Of a stretch of 64,000 bases of DNA, positions 1 to 8,449 are shown in pieces. Below the pieces are notes generated by a model, which was given only the letters and a program-made list of their open reading frames with translations, made no database searches and had not been told where the DNA came from. Within the stretch, counting starts at the first letter, position 1. Every line of letters starts with the position of its first letter. A program made the translations under genes and the position numbers. The DNA lies in assembly GCA_945861635.1 (NCBI GenBank), contig CAMAWH010000011.1, positions 57,417 through 121,416 of the forward strand. The letters are read 5' to 3'. This stretch comes from Klebsiella pneumoniae (GTDB lineage: Bacteria > Myxococcota_A > UBA796 > SXON01).

Positions 1-724
1 GGAACGGCATGCAGGTCTCGCCGCCGGAACTCGGGCAGGTCTCGCAATAGACGCTGTAGCTGGCCAGCGCGAGGCAGGCGCTGCCCTCCGTTCCGTCACC
101 AATGCTGGAGTCGAGCCCGCGTGCGTCGATCATGCCTTCGAGGATCCCGTCCTCGATCTCGTCGGCGTCGGAGGTGAACGTGCCTTCCATCACCATCTGC
201 TCGAACGTGACGTCATATCCGCCGAGCGAGAGCGCAACGTCCTGCGGGCCGAGGCCGAAGTCCGGGGCGTCAAACGCGGCCGTCGGGAAGTTGAACGTCG
301 GGTAGCAGATGTCCTGTTCCGGCGGGTTGGAGTCGGCGACGGAAAGCGCGCCGCGCGTGTCGAGCGTCGTTTCTGTGACGGCGGTGACGCCGAGCAGCAA
401 TTGTTGATTGATGAGGTATCCGATGAATCCCGCGACGGCGGCCGGCTCCTCAATCGTCGCGTTGGCAAGGTCGAAGCTGTAGGTATTGCCGATGATCGTC
501 GTCCAGTCGTCGATATCCGTGTCCGAGTCGCTGTCGGAATCAGAATCGGAATCGCTGTCCGAATCACTGTCGGAATCACTGTCGGTATCGCTGTCCGAAT
601 CACTGTCCGCATCGGTGTCCGAATCCGCATCGGTGTCCGCATCGTTCTCATCGGGGCCCTTGTCACCCTTGTCACTTGCGACGGAAACGGTGGTGCAGGC
701 GGCGAACAGGAGAGAGAGAATCAT
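1..724 (-). CDS. Secreted lipoprotein with Ser-Asp repeats (3' end beyond window)
   Basis: The reading frame runs on the minus strand from an ATG at 724 to base 1 with no stop, so the C-terminus lies outside the window. The N-terminus MILSLLFAAC is a lipoprotein signal with its lipobox Cys at residue 10. It is followed by a short Asp/Lys/Gly stretch and about 40 residues of Asp alternating with Ser, Thr or Ala (roughly residues 28-67), a flexible acidic stalk. The folded part is a paralog of the next gene at 899-1915: both carry D-S-[ND]-P-P-x-Q-D-[IF]-C, G-G/A-Y-D-V and a G-x-[LV]-[EQ]-G-x-I-D-[AT]-R motif, and Cys-rich C-termini. Function is unknown. It is probably anchored in the outer membrane and exposed or periplasmic. 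A terminator-like hairpin separates it from the upstream gene. Confidence 0.8.
   Translation of the reverse strand, partial: MILSLLFAACTTVSVASDKGDKGPDENDADTDADSDTDADSDSDSDTDSDSDSDSDSDSDSDSDSDSDTDIDDWTTIIGNTYSFDLANATIEEPAAVAGFIGYLINQQLLLGVTAVTETTLDTRGALSVADSNPPEQDICYPTFNFPTAAFDAPDFGLGPQDVALSLGGYDVTFEQMVMEGTFTSDADEIEDGILEGMIDARGLDSSIGDGTEGSACLALASYSVYCETCPSSGGETCMPF
510..648 (-). repeat. Ser-Asp codon repeat tract
   Basis: An imperfect 6-bp repeat, read on the minus strand as Asp codons alternating with Ser, Thr or Ala codons. It encodes the acidic stalk of the lipoprotein at 1-724. The codons vary (GAC/GAT, AGC/AGT/TCG/TCC), so the repeat is kept at protein level and is not a perfect DNA microsatellite. 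Confidence 0.85.
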
Positions 725-836
725 GGGGAACCTCAGGCGGGCGTACTGTAGACGGGTGTTGCTGAAAAGCCACAAAAACGTTGCGAAACGGGCCGCTAAT
801 CCGGGCCGACCCGGTCTTCCACGGAGGGGCGAACGA

Positions 837-865
837 AAGGAGCCGGGCACGAGCCCCGGCTCCTT
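837..865 (-). terminator. Hairpin terminator after the 899-1915 lipoprotein gene
   Basis: A perfect 11-bp stem, AAGGAGCCGGG at 837-847 pairing with 855-865, with a 7-nt loop. It lies 33 bp beyond the stop of the upstream minus-strand gene and before the next one. The minus-strand side after the stem is only weakly T-rich, so it may be an imperfect intrinsic terminator or an mRNA 3' stabilising stem. Confidence 0.6.
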
Positions 866-898
866 CTTGCTGCGCCCGCGGTTGGGGGCGGCGCGCGG

Positions 899-1915
899 CT
901 ACTCTTCGCAGGTCTGGTCGGCTTCGGGGGGCACGCTGGCCTGCGTCCAGGTCTCGCATCCCGTGCAGTTGTTGCCGGCCTGCTCTACGATTTCTGTCGC
1001 AACCACCTCGTCGGCGACGATGCTGTCCGCCAGGATCGAGAGGCAGAACTTGTCACTCGTCCCCGGGCACGCCTCACACTCGACGCCGAAACTCGGAGCA
1101 AGGCCGCACACTGCGCCTTCTTCCGCATCGTCACTGACGAGCTGATCGAAGGACCGCGTGTCGATCGTGCCCTGAAGTACACCGCCGCCGTAGTAGGAAC
1201 CGTCCGCCGCGAACGTGCCGCTGATCACCAGGTTCTCAATCACGACGTCGTAACCGGCCACCGAAATGACCGTTTCACTGCCTTCACCGGAGATGATGAA
1301 GTACGGCGCGTCGGCGAAATCGGCTTCGGGGAACGGGATCGTCGGGTTGCAGAAATCCTGAATCGGCGGATCGGAGTCCGTTACGCCGAGCGAGCCCAGC
1401 ATGGTGAGCTTCGTGTCGCTGACGGCGCCAACGCCGGTGAGGATGTCCACAGTCAGGTACTGCCCGAGGAGCGAGCCGATTCCCGCCGGTTCCACAATGC
1501 GCGCGTCGGCCAGCGCCAGGTTGTACGTGCGACCCAGGAGCGTCTGGGCGTCGGCGATGCTCGTGCCGAGGTCGGACGTCTTGAAGCTGATCTCGGCGTC
1601 TCCACCGCAGTAGCTGAGCGTGGCGGTGTACTCGGTGAGCGGCGTGAGGGGCGCCGTTGGCGTCCACACGATCGTCTTTTCGCCGCGAACCGACTGCACA
1701 CCGGCGATGTCCGTTGTGATGGTTGCCGAGGGGTCCGCGTCGGTGAGCTCGAACTCAATGGTGCCGCGGTAGTAGGCGTCCTGCGCGCCCGTCGTCGGCG
1801 TCGTCGACTTGATCGTGACCTTGCACGCGTCGTCACCGGCGCCGGTGTCCTTTCCGGAGGACGTGCCGGAACAACCAATGAGGGCAATCGCGAGAATCAA
1901 CGGGGAAAGGCGCAT
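899..1915 (-). CDS. Secreted lipoprotein, paralog of the 1-724 gene
   Basis: 338 aa. The start is set at the ATG at 1915 because it gives a clean lipoprotein signal, MRLSPLILAIALIGC, with the lipobox Cys at 15; an in-frame start further upstream would bury this signal. After a short linker comes a segment like a bacterial Ig-like domain (residues about 30-110, with TPTTGAQDAYYRGTIEF). Then comes a domain shared with the downstream lipoprotein (motifs DSDPPIQDFC, AGYDV, GVLQGTIDTR) and a C-terminus with several Cys residues likely to form disulfides. It lacks the Ser-Asp stalk of its paralog. The role is unknown, and the pair looks like a tandem duplication. Confidence 0.82.
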   Translation of the reverse strand: MRLSPLILAIALIGCSGTSSGKDTGAGDDACKVTIKSTTPTTGAQDAYYRGTIEFELTDADPSATITTDIAGVQSVRGEKTIVWTPTAPLTPLTEYTATLSYCGGDAEISFKTSDLGTSIADAQTLLGRTYNLALADARIVEPAGIGSLLGQYLTVDILTGVGAVSDTKLTMLGSLGVTDSDPPIQDFCNPTIPFPEADFADAPYFIISGEGSETVISVAGYDVVIENLVISGTFAADGSYYGGGVLQGTIDTRSFDQLVSDDAEEGAVCGLAPSFGVECEACPGTSDKFCLSILADSIVADEVVATEIVEQAGNNCTGCETWTQASVPPEADQTCEE

Positions 1916-1996
1916 GGGGTCTCCAGTCGAGCGGGGGGAAAGGCGGCGCACCTTACACGCACCCATCCCCGGCGTCAACGCGCCCCTGAGGCCTTT

Positions 1997-2251
1997 TCAG
2001 CCTTTCGACTTCTGCGACCACACCTGACGGAGCTCCTTTTGGAGCGCTTCGAGCAGGCGGTGCTCTTCCTCATCGAGGTTCCCCTTGGTCTTGGCTTCCA
2101 GCAGGTCGAGCAAATCGAGCGTGTGGCGGGCCATCCTCAGGTCCTCCACGCCAGGCTGACCATGCACTTCCCCGAGGTGTTGGAGTGCCGTGCTGGCCAA
2201 AGACACGAGAAAGGTGGAAAACGTCAACTGCGGTTCAGCGGGCTCGGACAT
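1997..2251 (-). CDS. DUF1844 family protein
   Basis: 84 aa. The sequence FSTFLVSLASTALQHLGE, then a variable loop, then ARHTLDLLDLLEAKTKGNL and a Glu-rich helix matches the DUF1844 family. These are small all-helical cytoplasmic proteins common in delta-proteobacterial and other genomes, with no established function. Length is typical. Its ATG (2251) overlaps the ATG of the divergent BamD-like gene inside one CATG, so the two promoters must lie within each other's coding sequence or the annotated start of one is too early. Confidence 0.85.
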   Translation of the reverse strand: MSEPAEPQLTFSTFLVSLASTALQHLGEVHGQPGVEDLRMARHTLDLLDLLEAKTKGNLDEEEHRLLEALQKELRQVWSQKSKG

Positions 2252-3011
2252 GTCGTCGCCTTATCACGTGCCGCGCGATAGCCCATGCGGCGTGACCTTC
2301 CTCCTCTCGCTCTACTTTTTCGTTGCGCCGCCGGCGTTTGCCTTGCCCGCGGCAATGACCGCGGAGGAAACGTACAATCTGGGGCAGAAGCGGCTGAAAG
2401 CGGGACTCTACGTGAAGGCGCTGGAGCAGTTCAATCGCGTTCGCACCTACTTCCGCGATGATCCGTTTGCGCTGAAGGCTGAACTCGCGATTGCCGACAT
2501 CCACTACAAGAAGCAGGAATGGGATGCCGCGCGCATCTCCTACGAAGACTTCATGCGGGCCCACCCTCGCTATCCGGAGCTCGACTACGTCGTGTATCAG
2601 CTGGGGTTGACGGTGTACAAGAAGGCACCGATGCGGGCGGCACGAGACCAGACGTGGACGAAGCAGGCCGTGAATACCTGGGCGGGCTTCAGCGCCCGCT
2701 TTCCGGAGAGCACGCACGCGGCGGAGGCGGAGTCCATGCTCGGCAAGGCGCGGGCGCGGCTGGCGCGAAAGGAAGTCATCGTGGCGCGGTTCTACCAGCG
2801 TCGTAAGGCGTGGAATGCTGTGGTGCGGCGGATCGAGCCGATGCTGACGACCTATCCGGAGTCTCCCGATCGAGCGGAAGCGCTTGCGTTGTTAAGCGTT
2901 GCCTACACGGGAGAGGGGAAGACCGACCAGGCGAGGGCCGCGGAGGACAAGCTGGCGTCAGAGTTTCCCGGCAGTATTGCGCTGCGGAGGCTGAAGCTTC
3001 TGAAGCGGTAG
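2250..3011 (+). CDS. BamD-like outer-membrane assembly TPR protein
   Basis: 253 aa from the ATG at 2250; a GTG at 2292 would place the signal sequence VTFLLSLYFFVAPPAFA right at the N-terminus and may be the true start. The mature part is all TPR-like helices: YNLGQKRLKAGLYVKALEQF, a D-D-P-F-A segment, and the BamD hallmark ARDQTWTKQAVNTW followed by F-P-E-S. BamD is the essential lipoprotein partner of BamA in inserting beta-barrels into the outer membrane, and this window is rich in barrel genes. Odd point: the signal ends AFA-LP and has no lipobox Cys, so the protein should be soluble in the periplasm, unlike classical BamD. Confidence 0.75.
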   Translation: MSSPYHVPRDSPCGVTFLLSLYFFVAPPAFALPAAMTAEETYNLGQKRLKAGLYVKALEQFNRVRTYFRDDPFALKAELAIADIHYKKQEWDAARISYEDFMRAHPRYPELDYVVYQLGLTVYKKAPMRAARDQTWTKQAVNTWAGFSARFPESTHAAEAESMLGKARARLARKEVIVARFYQRRKAWNAVVRRIEPMLTTYPESPDRAEALALLSVAYTGEGKTDQARAAEDKLASEFPGSIALRRLKLLKR

Positions 3012-3043
3012 GGCGGCGGCGCGGAAGCGGCGCGCCCGCTCGC

Positions 3044-3808
3044 CTAGATCACCAACCCCCCGTCTACATCGATGCACCGTCCCGTAAAGTAGTCATTCTC
3101 GATGATGAACTTGACGGCCAAAAACATTTCGTCGGGAGCGCCAATGCGCTTGAGCGGAACGGGCTGCACCATCTTTTCGAGGGCGTCCGGACGCATGCCC
3201 TCGAGGATTGGCGTCATCGTGAACCCAGGGGCGATGGCGCCGGTGCGGATTCCGTAGCGCGCCAGTTCCGCGCCCCACAGTTTGGTGTCAGCCACAATCG
3301 CCGCTTTCGCCGCCGAGTAGTTACCCTGACCCATGTTGCCATGACGCGAAATCGAGCTGATGGAGATCACGACAGCCGGCTTCGTGCCACTTTGGAGCGC
3401 CGCTGCCGCGAATTCGCGCGTGCAGAGGAAAACGCCGGTCAAATTGACGTCGATGACCGCCTGCCAGGAGGCGAGGGACATCTTCTGTAGTTTGCCCTCT
3501 TTGTCGAACTTGACGAGCATGCCGTCGCGAATGATGCCGGCGTTGTTCACCAGTCCGTTCAGCGGCCCAAACTCCGCCGTGGCGTCACGAACGAGGGCGA
3601 TCACGTCGTCTTCCTTGGCAACATTCGCAAGGAATCCCTTTACCTTTCCGGGCAGGCCCGCCGCCTCGGATTCCACCGCCGCGATTCCGTCTGCGCCGAG
3701 GTCGCAGAACGCGACGTTGGCCCCGAGCCGCGCGAGGTTCAGCGTGAAGTTGCGACCCATGCCGGAGGCGCCGCCGGTGACGAGGATGTTCATGCCGAGA
3801 ATTTGCAT
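3044..3808 (-). CDS. SDR-family oxidoreductase (FabG-like)
   Basis: 254 aa. It has the Rossmann nucleotide-binding motif TGGASGMGRN near the N-terminus, the NNAG motif (VNNAGIIRDG), the catalytic Ser in SISSIS and the YxxxK pair in GNYSAAKAA. These define a classical short-chain dehydrogenase/reductase, most like 3-oxoacyl-ACP reductase or acetoacetyl-CoA reductase. A GGAG 9 bases before the ATG at 3808 supports that start over an internal Met at residue 6. The exact substrate cannot be told from sequence. It is convergent with the BamD-like gene and follows alaS on the same strand with an 85-bp gap. A 12-bp direct repeat flanks the gene (3029-3040 and 3826-3837). Confidence 0.88.
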   Translation of the reverse strand: MQILGMNILVTGGASGMGRNFTLNLARLGANVAFCDLGADGIAAVESEAAGLPGKVKGFLANVAKEDDVIALVRDATAEFGPLNGLVNNAGIIRDGMLVKFDKEGKLQKMSLASWQAVIDVNLTGVFLCTREFAAAALQSGTKPAVVISISSISRHGNMGQGNYSAAKAAIVADTKLWGAELARYGIRTGAIAPGFTMTPILEGMRPDALEKMVQPVPLKRIGAPDEMFLAVKFIIENDYFTGRCIDVDGGLVI

Positions 3809-3893
3809 ACGGGCGCTCCGGAAGGGGCGCGCCCGCTAACCGGCGGCGGCGGGCCGGGCGAGGCAATCGGCTCGTCGTCGGCTGCGTGGGTGT

Positions 3894-6521
3894 CTACTCC
3901 GGGAGCAGGTCTGGAACCGCGGCAAGCATGGCGGGCACTGCGTCGGGAAGTGTGCCCCCCGCCTGCGCCAGATCCGGCTTTCCGCCGCCCTTACCGCCGA
4001 CCATGGCGGAGAGCGCGCCGATGAGTTTGCCGGCGTCATAGCGCGTTCCGGCGAGATCCTTGGACACGGCGGCGAGCAATCGAACGTTTGCGCCGGTCCG
4101 CGACGCGAGCACGATCACACAGCTACCAAGCTGATCACGGAGGCGATCAGCCTCGTCTCGCATGGCGGCAGGGTCGCCGGGGAATTCGACGGCGAGGAGC
4201 TTGATGCCATGGTGATCGATCGCGCGATCGCGGAGGTCGCCGGTCGCAGCGCGCGAGGCTTCCCGTCGGGCGGCCTCCACCTCTTTTACCAAGCGTGCAC
4301 GGTCGTCGAGAAGGCGTCTGAGCGCCTCCAACACCTTGTCCGGCGACGTCCTCAACTCAGCGGCAGCGAGCCGGGTATTCGCCTCCATCTCGCGTACCCA
4401 CGCCTGTGCTCCCAAACCGGTTTGCGCTTCGATGCGACGGACGCCGGCTGCTATGCCGCCTTCACTGGTGATCTTGAACAGGCCGATGTCGCCGCTGCGG
4501 CGCGCGTGCGTACCGCCGCACAGTTCCTTTGAGAAACCGGCAACGTTGACGACGCGAACGACGTCTCCGTATTTCTCTCCGAAAAGCGCCGTGGCGCCTT
4601 CTGCGCGTGCCGCGTCAATGTCACTGACACGTGTTTCAACCGCGTTGTTTGCGAGGATCTCGCGCTGCACGATGTCCTCGACGCTGCGGAGTTCGTCCAC
4701 GGAAAGCGCTTTGTGGTGGGAGAAGTCGAAGCGAAGCCGCTCGGGCCCCACGAGCGACCCCTTTTGCATGACGTGGCTACCAAGCACCGCTTTCAACGCC
4801 GCATGCAGGAGGTGCGTGCACGTGTGGTTCAGTCGCGTTCGGCCCCGTCGGGCGGCGTCGACGCTGAGCGTCGCCTCGGTGCCCACCCGCAGCGTTCCGG
4901 ACGTCACCTGAACGTGGTGAACGTGAAGGTCTCCTGAGGGTTTCGTGGTGTCGAGCACCGCCGCGCTTCCGCCTGGCCACGTGATGGTTCCCGTGTCGCC
5001 GACCTGGCCGCCGCTCTCGGCGTAGAACGGCGTCCGACCGGCAACGATCTCCCCTTTCTCACCCGGCAGAAGCGCCGTGACCGACGCCCCCTCACTTACG
5101 ATGGCGTGCACGGTGCCGGCGTCCTGATCGCGATCGTACCCGCTGAACGTCGAGGGGATGGTGTGAGCAAGGCCCTGCCATACGGCGGCGACGCTGGTTT
5201 CTCCCGACCCTTTCCACGCGGCGCGTCCGCGCGCCCGCTGCTCGGCCCGGAGGCGTTCAAAACCCACCTCGTCCACACCAATCCCGCGCTCGGCCGCGAT
5301 CAATTGGGTCAGGTCGATGGGGAACCCGAACGTGTCGGCCAGAACGAACGCCACCTCACCGGAGATGATGCCGGGCCTCTTGTCGAACTCCCGTTCAAGG
5401 AGGACAAGCCCGCGGTCCAGGGTCGCAGAAAATCGCTCCTCCTCGACCCGGACGACGTCAAGGATGAACTCCCCGCGCTCGATCAACTCCGGATATGCCG
5501 CGCCGAAGTGTTCGATGACGGTGGCCACGGTGTGACATAGAAATGGACCTTTGAGGCCGAGCGTTACGCCGTACCGAATGCCCCGGCGCATGATGCGGCG
5601 AAGGACATAGCCGCGCTCCTCATTGGACGGCATCACACCGTCCCCGATCAGAAATGCCGCCGCGCGAGAATGGTCGGCGATGACGCGTAACGCTATTTCG
5701 ACATCGCGATCTTCGGCGTGCCCCCGCGAATCGACCGGCACTCCGGCGAGCGCTGCGGCGCGAAGCATGATCGGCGTGAAAAGGTCGGTATCGTAGTTGG
5801 CGTACACGCCCTGGACGCAGGCCGCGACACGCTCCAAGCCCGCGCCGGTGTCGATGCTCGGGCGGGGCAGAGGCGTAAGCGTTCCGTCGGCGCTCCGATC
5901 GAACTGCATGAAAACGAGGTTCCAAATCTCGATGTACCGCCCGTCTCCGAACGCCGGACCGCGTACGTCGTCACTGATCGCGGGGCCGTGGTCGTAGTGG
6001 ATTTCGGTGCACGGTCCGCACGGGCCTGTGTCGCCCATCGACCAGAAATTTTCGTCCTCCCCGAGTTTTTGAATGCGGGCTTCGGGAACACCGATTTGAT
6101 CCCGCCAGATCGCGAACGCTTCGTCGTCCTGATCGTACACAGTTACCCAGAGGCGCGCGGCGTCCAGACCGATTTCGATGGTCAAAAACTCCCAAGCAAA
6201 TTGGATCGCCTCAACCTTGAAGTAGTCGCCGAACGAGAAGTTCCCGAGCATCTCGAAGAAGGTGTGGTGGCGCGGGGTGTGGCCCACATTCTCAAGGTCA
6301 TTGTGCTTGCCGCTTACCCGGAGGCACTTCTGCACGGTGGTAGCACGCTTGTAGGGGCGGATGTCAGTGCCGACGAAGACGTCCTTGAACTGCACCATGC
6401 CGGCGTTCGTGAAGAACAGGGTCGGGTCGTTCTGCGGGACAAGCGCACTCGAACGCACGATTTCGTGCTGGTGACGCTGGAAGTAGGCGAGGAAGCGGGC
6501 GCGAAGTTCGGCGGAGGTCAT
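3894..6521 (-). CDS. alaS: Alanine-tRNA ligase
   Basis: 875 aa, the normal bacterial length. It charges tRNA-Ala in the cytoplasm. The class II catalytic domain starts with LRARFLAYFQRHQHEIVRSS and carries motif 2-like sequence around RHHTFFEMLGNFSFGDYFK. The editing domain has the zinc-binding HxxxH (NHTCTHLLHAAL) and CGGTHARRSGDIG. The C-terminal DHHA1 domain ends with the Gly-rich GGKGGGKPDLAQAGG. All expected domains are present. It lies 49 bp downstream of pilT on the same strand. Confidence 0.98.
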   Translation of the reverse strand: MTSAELRARFLAYFQRHQHEIVRSSALVPQNDPTLFFTNAGMVQFKDVFVGTDIRPYKRATTVQKCLRVSGKHNDLENVGHTPRHHTFFEMLGNFSFGDYFKVEAIQFAWEFLTIEIGLDAARLWVTVYDQDDEAFAIWRDQIGVPEARIQKLGEDENFWSMGDTGPCGPCTEIHYDHGPAISDDVRGPAFGDGRYIEIWNLVFMQFDRSADGTLTPLPRPSIDTGAGLERVAACVQGVYANYDTDLFTPIMLRAAALAGVPVDSRGHAEDRDVEIALRVIADHSRAAAFLIGDGVMPSNEERGYVLRRIMRRGIRYGVTLGLKGPFLCHTVATVIEHFGAAYPELIERGEFILDVVRVEEERFSATLDRGLVLLEREFDKRPGIISGEVAFVLADTFGFPIDLTQLIAAERGIGVDEVGFERLRAEQRARGRAAWKGSGETSVAAVWQGLAHTIPSTFSGYDRDQDAGTVHAIVSEGASVTALLPGEKGEIVAGRTPFYAESGGQVGDTGTITWPGGSAAVLDTTKPSGDLHVHHVQVTSGTLRVGTEATLSVDAARRGRTRLNHTCTHLLHAALKAVLGSHVMQKGSLVGPERLRFDFSHHKALSVDELRSVEDIVQREILANNAVETRVSDIDAARAEGATALFGEKYGDVVRVVNVAGFSKELCGGTHARRSGDIGLFKITSEGGIAAGVRRIEAQTGLGAQAWVREMEANTRLAAAELRTSPDKVLEALRRLLDDRARLVKEVEAARREASRAATGDLRDRAIDHHGIKLLAVEFPGDPAAMRDEADRLRDQLGSCVIVLASRTGANVRLLAAVSKDLAGTRYDAGKLIGALSAMVGGKGGGKPDLAQAGGTLPDAVPAMLAAVPDLLPE

Positions 6522-6570
6522 GGCGCCGGCGGTCTAACCGATCTGGCCGACGGCCGGCCCCGTGCCGTCG

Positions 6571-7650
6571 TCAGTCGTCATCGGCGCCCATTCCAGACAG
6601 ACGCAGCGCCAATTCGTCGGGGTTGTTCGCGGCGCGCAACCCATCTTCCTGCCCGATCCGGCCGCTTTCGATCAGCTCAAGCAACGCTTGATCGAACGTC
6701 TGCGAGCCGTAATTGGCACGCCCCTTGCGAATCTGATCACGAATCTCGCGCGTCCGTTTCGGGTCAACGATGCATTCGTACACCGTGCCGGTGTTGATCA
6801 TGATCTCGATCGCGGCCACCCGCCCACCCGCGGTGGCGGTGACGAGGCGTTGGGAGATCACGGCGCGAAGCACGGAACCGAGTTGCAATCGGACCTGCTG
6901 TTGCTGGTGCGGCTCGAAAAAACCGACGATTCGGTTCACGGATTCGTGTGCGTCGATGGTGTGGAGCGTCGCCAGGACGAGGTGGCCCGTCTCTGCCGCT
7001 GACATCGCGATTTCAACCGTTTCGAGGTCTCGAAGCTCGCCCACGAGGATAACGTCGGGGTCCTGACGGAGCGCGGCTCGAAGGGCCTGCTTGAAATCCG
7101 CGGAATCGACGCCCATCTCCCGTTGGTTCACGAGGGACTTTTTGTCGGTGAACACGAACTCGACCGGATCCTCGATGGTCAAGATGTGGTGCGGCATCGT
7201 TCGGTTGATCTCTTCGATGATCGCAGCCAGCGTAGTGCTTTTTCCCGACCCCGTGGACCCCGTGACCAGCACCAGACCGCGAGGTTCCTGCGCCACCTTT
7301 TTTAGCACCGGGGGCAGGTTGAGCTCGTCGATCGACTTCACGTTCGTGGGAATCGCCCTCAGGACCGCCCCGATTTTTCCTTGCTGACGGAAGACGTTGC
7401 ACCGGAAGCGCGCCACGCCCGGGACGGTGTGGGCCAGATCGCAGTCGTTTGTGTTCTTGAATCGTTCCCGCTGGGGCGCGCTCATGATGTCCCATATGGC
7501 GCGTCCCAGCTCTTCTTGCGTGAGCACGGCCATGCCCGGCACCGGCCGCATATGGCCGTGGATGCGAAACATCGGGGGGACACCCACCTTCAGGTGGATG
7601 TCGCTCGCGTTGGTCTGAAGAGCGAGCTTGCACAGCGCGGGAAGGTCCAT
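6571..7650 (-). CDS. pilT: Type IV pilus retraction ATPase PilT
   Basis: 359 aa. PilT is the hexameric cytoplasmic motor that depolymerises type IV pili and so drives twitching or social motility. It has the N-terminal PAS-like N2D domain starting with a helix and SDIHLKVGVPP. The Walker A is GSTGSGKSTT (131-140), followed by the Asp box (TIEDPVEF), a Walker B (LVGELRDLETVEIA) and the His box (LATLHTIDAHESVNR). The C-terminal helix region EIRDQIRKGRANYGSQT occupies the place of the PilT AIRNLIRE motif. A role in pilus retraction fits a gliding or twitching organism. No other pil genes are in the window. Confidence 0.93.
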   Translation of the reverse strand: MDLPALCKLALQTNASDIHLKVGVPPMFRIHGHMRPVPGMAVLTQEELGRAIWDIMSAPQRERFKNTNDCDLAHTVPGVARFRCNVFRQQGKIGAVLRAIPTNVKSIDELNLPPVLKKVAQEPRGLVLVTGSTGSGKSTTLAAIIEEINRTMPHHILTIEDPVEFVFTDKKSLVNQREMGVDSADFKQALRAALRQDPDVILVGELRDLETVEIAMSAAETGHLVLATLHTIDAHESVNRIVGFFEPHQQQQVRLQLGSVLRAVISQRLVTATAGGRVAAIEIMINTGTVYECIVDPKRTREIRDQIRKGRANYGSQTFDQALLELIESGRIGQEDGLRAANNPDELALRLSGMGADDD

Positions 7651-7716
7651 GCGGGCGATTCTACCGCGGGCCGAGCGATGCGCGTGCGCAAGCGCCGCGC
7701 GCGTCGCGAGCGCGAG

Positions 7717-8379
7717 CTACCGGCAGGTCTCAGGCTCGGAGGCGAGTGCGTTGGACACGTCCTCGTCCAACTCGGGGACGAAGGCCGTCCTGCCCGGTCG
7801 AGGCGCCCGCAATCCGCCTTCACCCGTGTCACCCGTGTCACCGCCGTCACCGGTGTCACCCGTGTCGTCACCGCCGCCGCCGCCGATCAGGATGAAGCTG
7901 TACTCCACTCCACCCGAAACATCTGCTTCATTGTACCATTCGGCCCCTTCACAGCCTTCGGCGTACATGCCGATGGTTCCGTCGGGCATGCCGGACAGGT
8001 AGTAGAAGTAGTCGATCGGCAACACGTTATCGCCGAGCACGTCGTCACTCCAGTCCCCATTGTACGAGAGGTAGAGCCAGCAGACCTCCTCTTCGGCGAT
8101 GTTGATGACGTAGATCGTGTTCGAGCCCGAGTCACCGACCACGGCGTCTCCGGTGGATTCGTCGGCCTTGCCCTCACTGGCCTGATCTGTCTTGTCACCG
8201 GCCTCGGCCTTCCCGTTCTTCTTGTGGTTGCTATCGGGAGTGCTTTTCGGACCATCGGCCTTTTTGTCGCCGGCTTTCTCGTCGTCGTCCCCGAGATTGC
8301 AGCCAATCGCGAGCGGTCCGGCGATCATGCCGATGGCGAGTGCGGTGGTGAACGTCGAGGTCAGGACGGATCGATTCAT
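7717..8379 (-). CDS. Secreted lipoprotein of unknown function
   Basis: 220 aa from the ATG at 8379, which gives an N-terminus with a long signal ending GPLAIGC (lipobox Cys about residue 27). The next 50 residues are rich in Lys, Asp and Gly and probably unstructured. The central part (GSNTIYVINIAEEEVCWLYL, then a W-S-D-D-V-L-G-D motif and PDGTIGMYAEGCEG) looks like a small beta-domain with two Cys. A tail of Gly-Asp-Thr repeats (GDDTGDTGDGGDTGDTG) follows. No family is recognised. The Gly/Asp/Thr-rich low complexity resembles surface proteins of Myxococcota. Confidence 0.72.
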   Translation of the reverse strand: MNRSVLTSTFTTALAIGMIAGPLAIGCNLGDDDEKAGDKKADGPKSTPDSNHKKNGKAEAGDKTDQASEGKADESTGDAVVGDSGSNTIYVINIAEEEVCWLYLSYNGDWSDDVLGDNVLPIDYFYYLSGMPDGTIGMYAEGCEGAEWYNEADVSGGVEYSFILIGGGGGDDTGDTGDGGDTGDTGEGGLRAPRPGRTAFVPELDEDVSNALASEPETCR

Positions 8380-8449
8380 GGGGCTCCGCAGCGGGTGGAG
8401 CACCGGGTAGCCGGCGCCACGATCTGCGTCAAGCGCGCGTGTTCCCTGC

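Noticed and set aside
486..1145. Plus-strand open frame with a long Ser-Glu repeat
   Set aside because: It is the antisense reading of the minus-strand lipoprotein that carries the Ser-Asp stalk; the minus frame has a lipobox signal and a paralog.
3029..3837. 12-bp direct repeat GGCGCGCCCGCT on both sides of the SDR gene, read as an insertion scar
   Set aside because: The motif is pure GC in a GC-rich genome, the gene has ordinary composition and no terminal inverted repeats or transposase; chance recurrence is likely.
5718..6797. Long plus-strand frame of 359 codons
   Set aside because: It lies entirely antisense to alaS and the pilT end, both intact and recognisable; it is a high-GC shadow frame.
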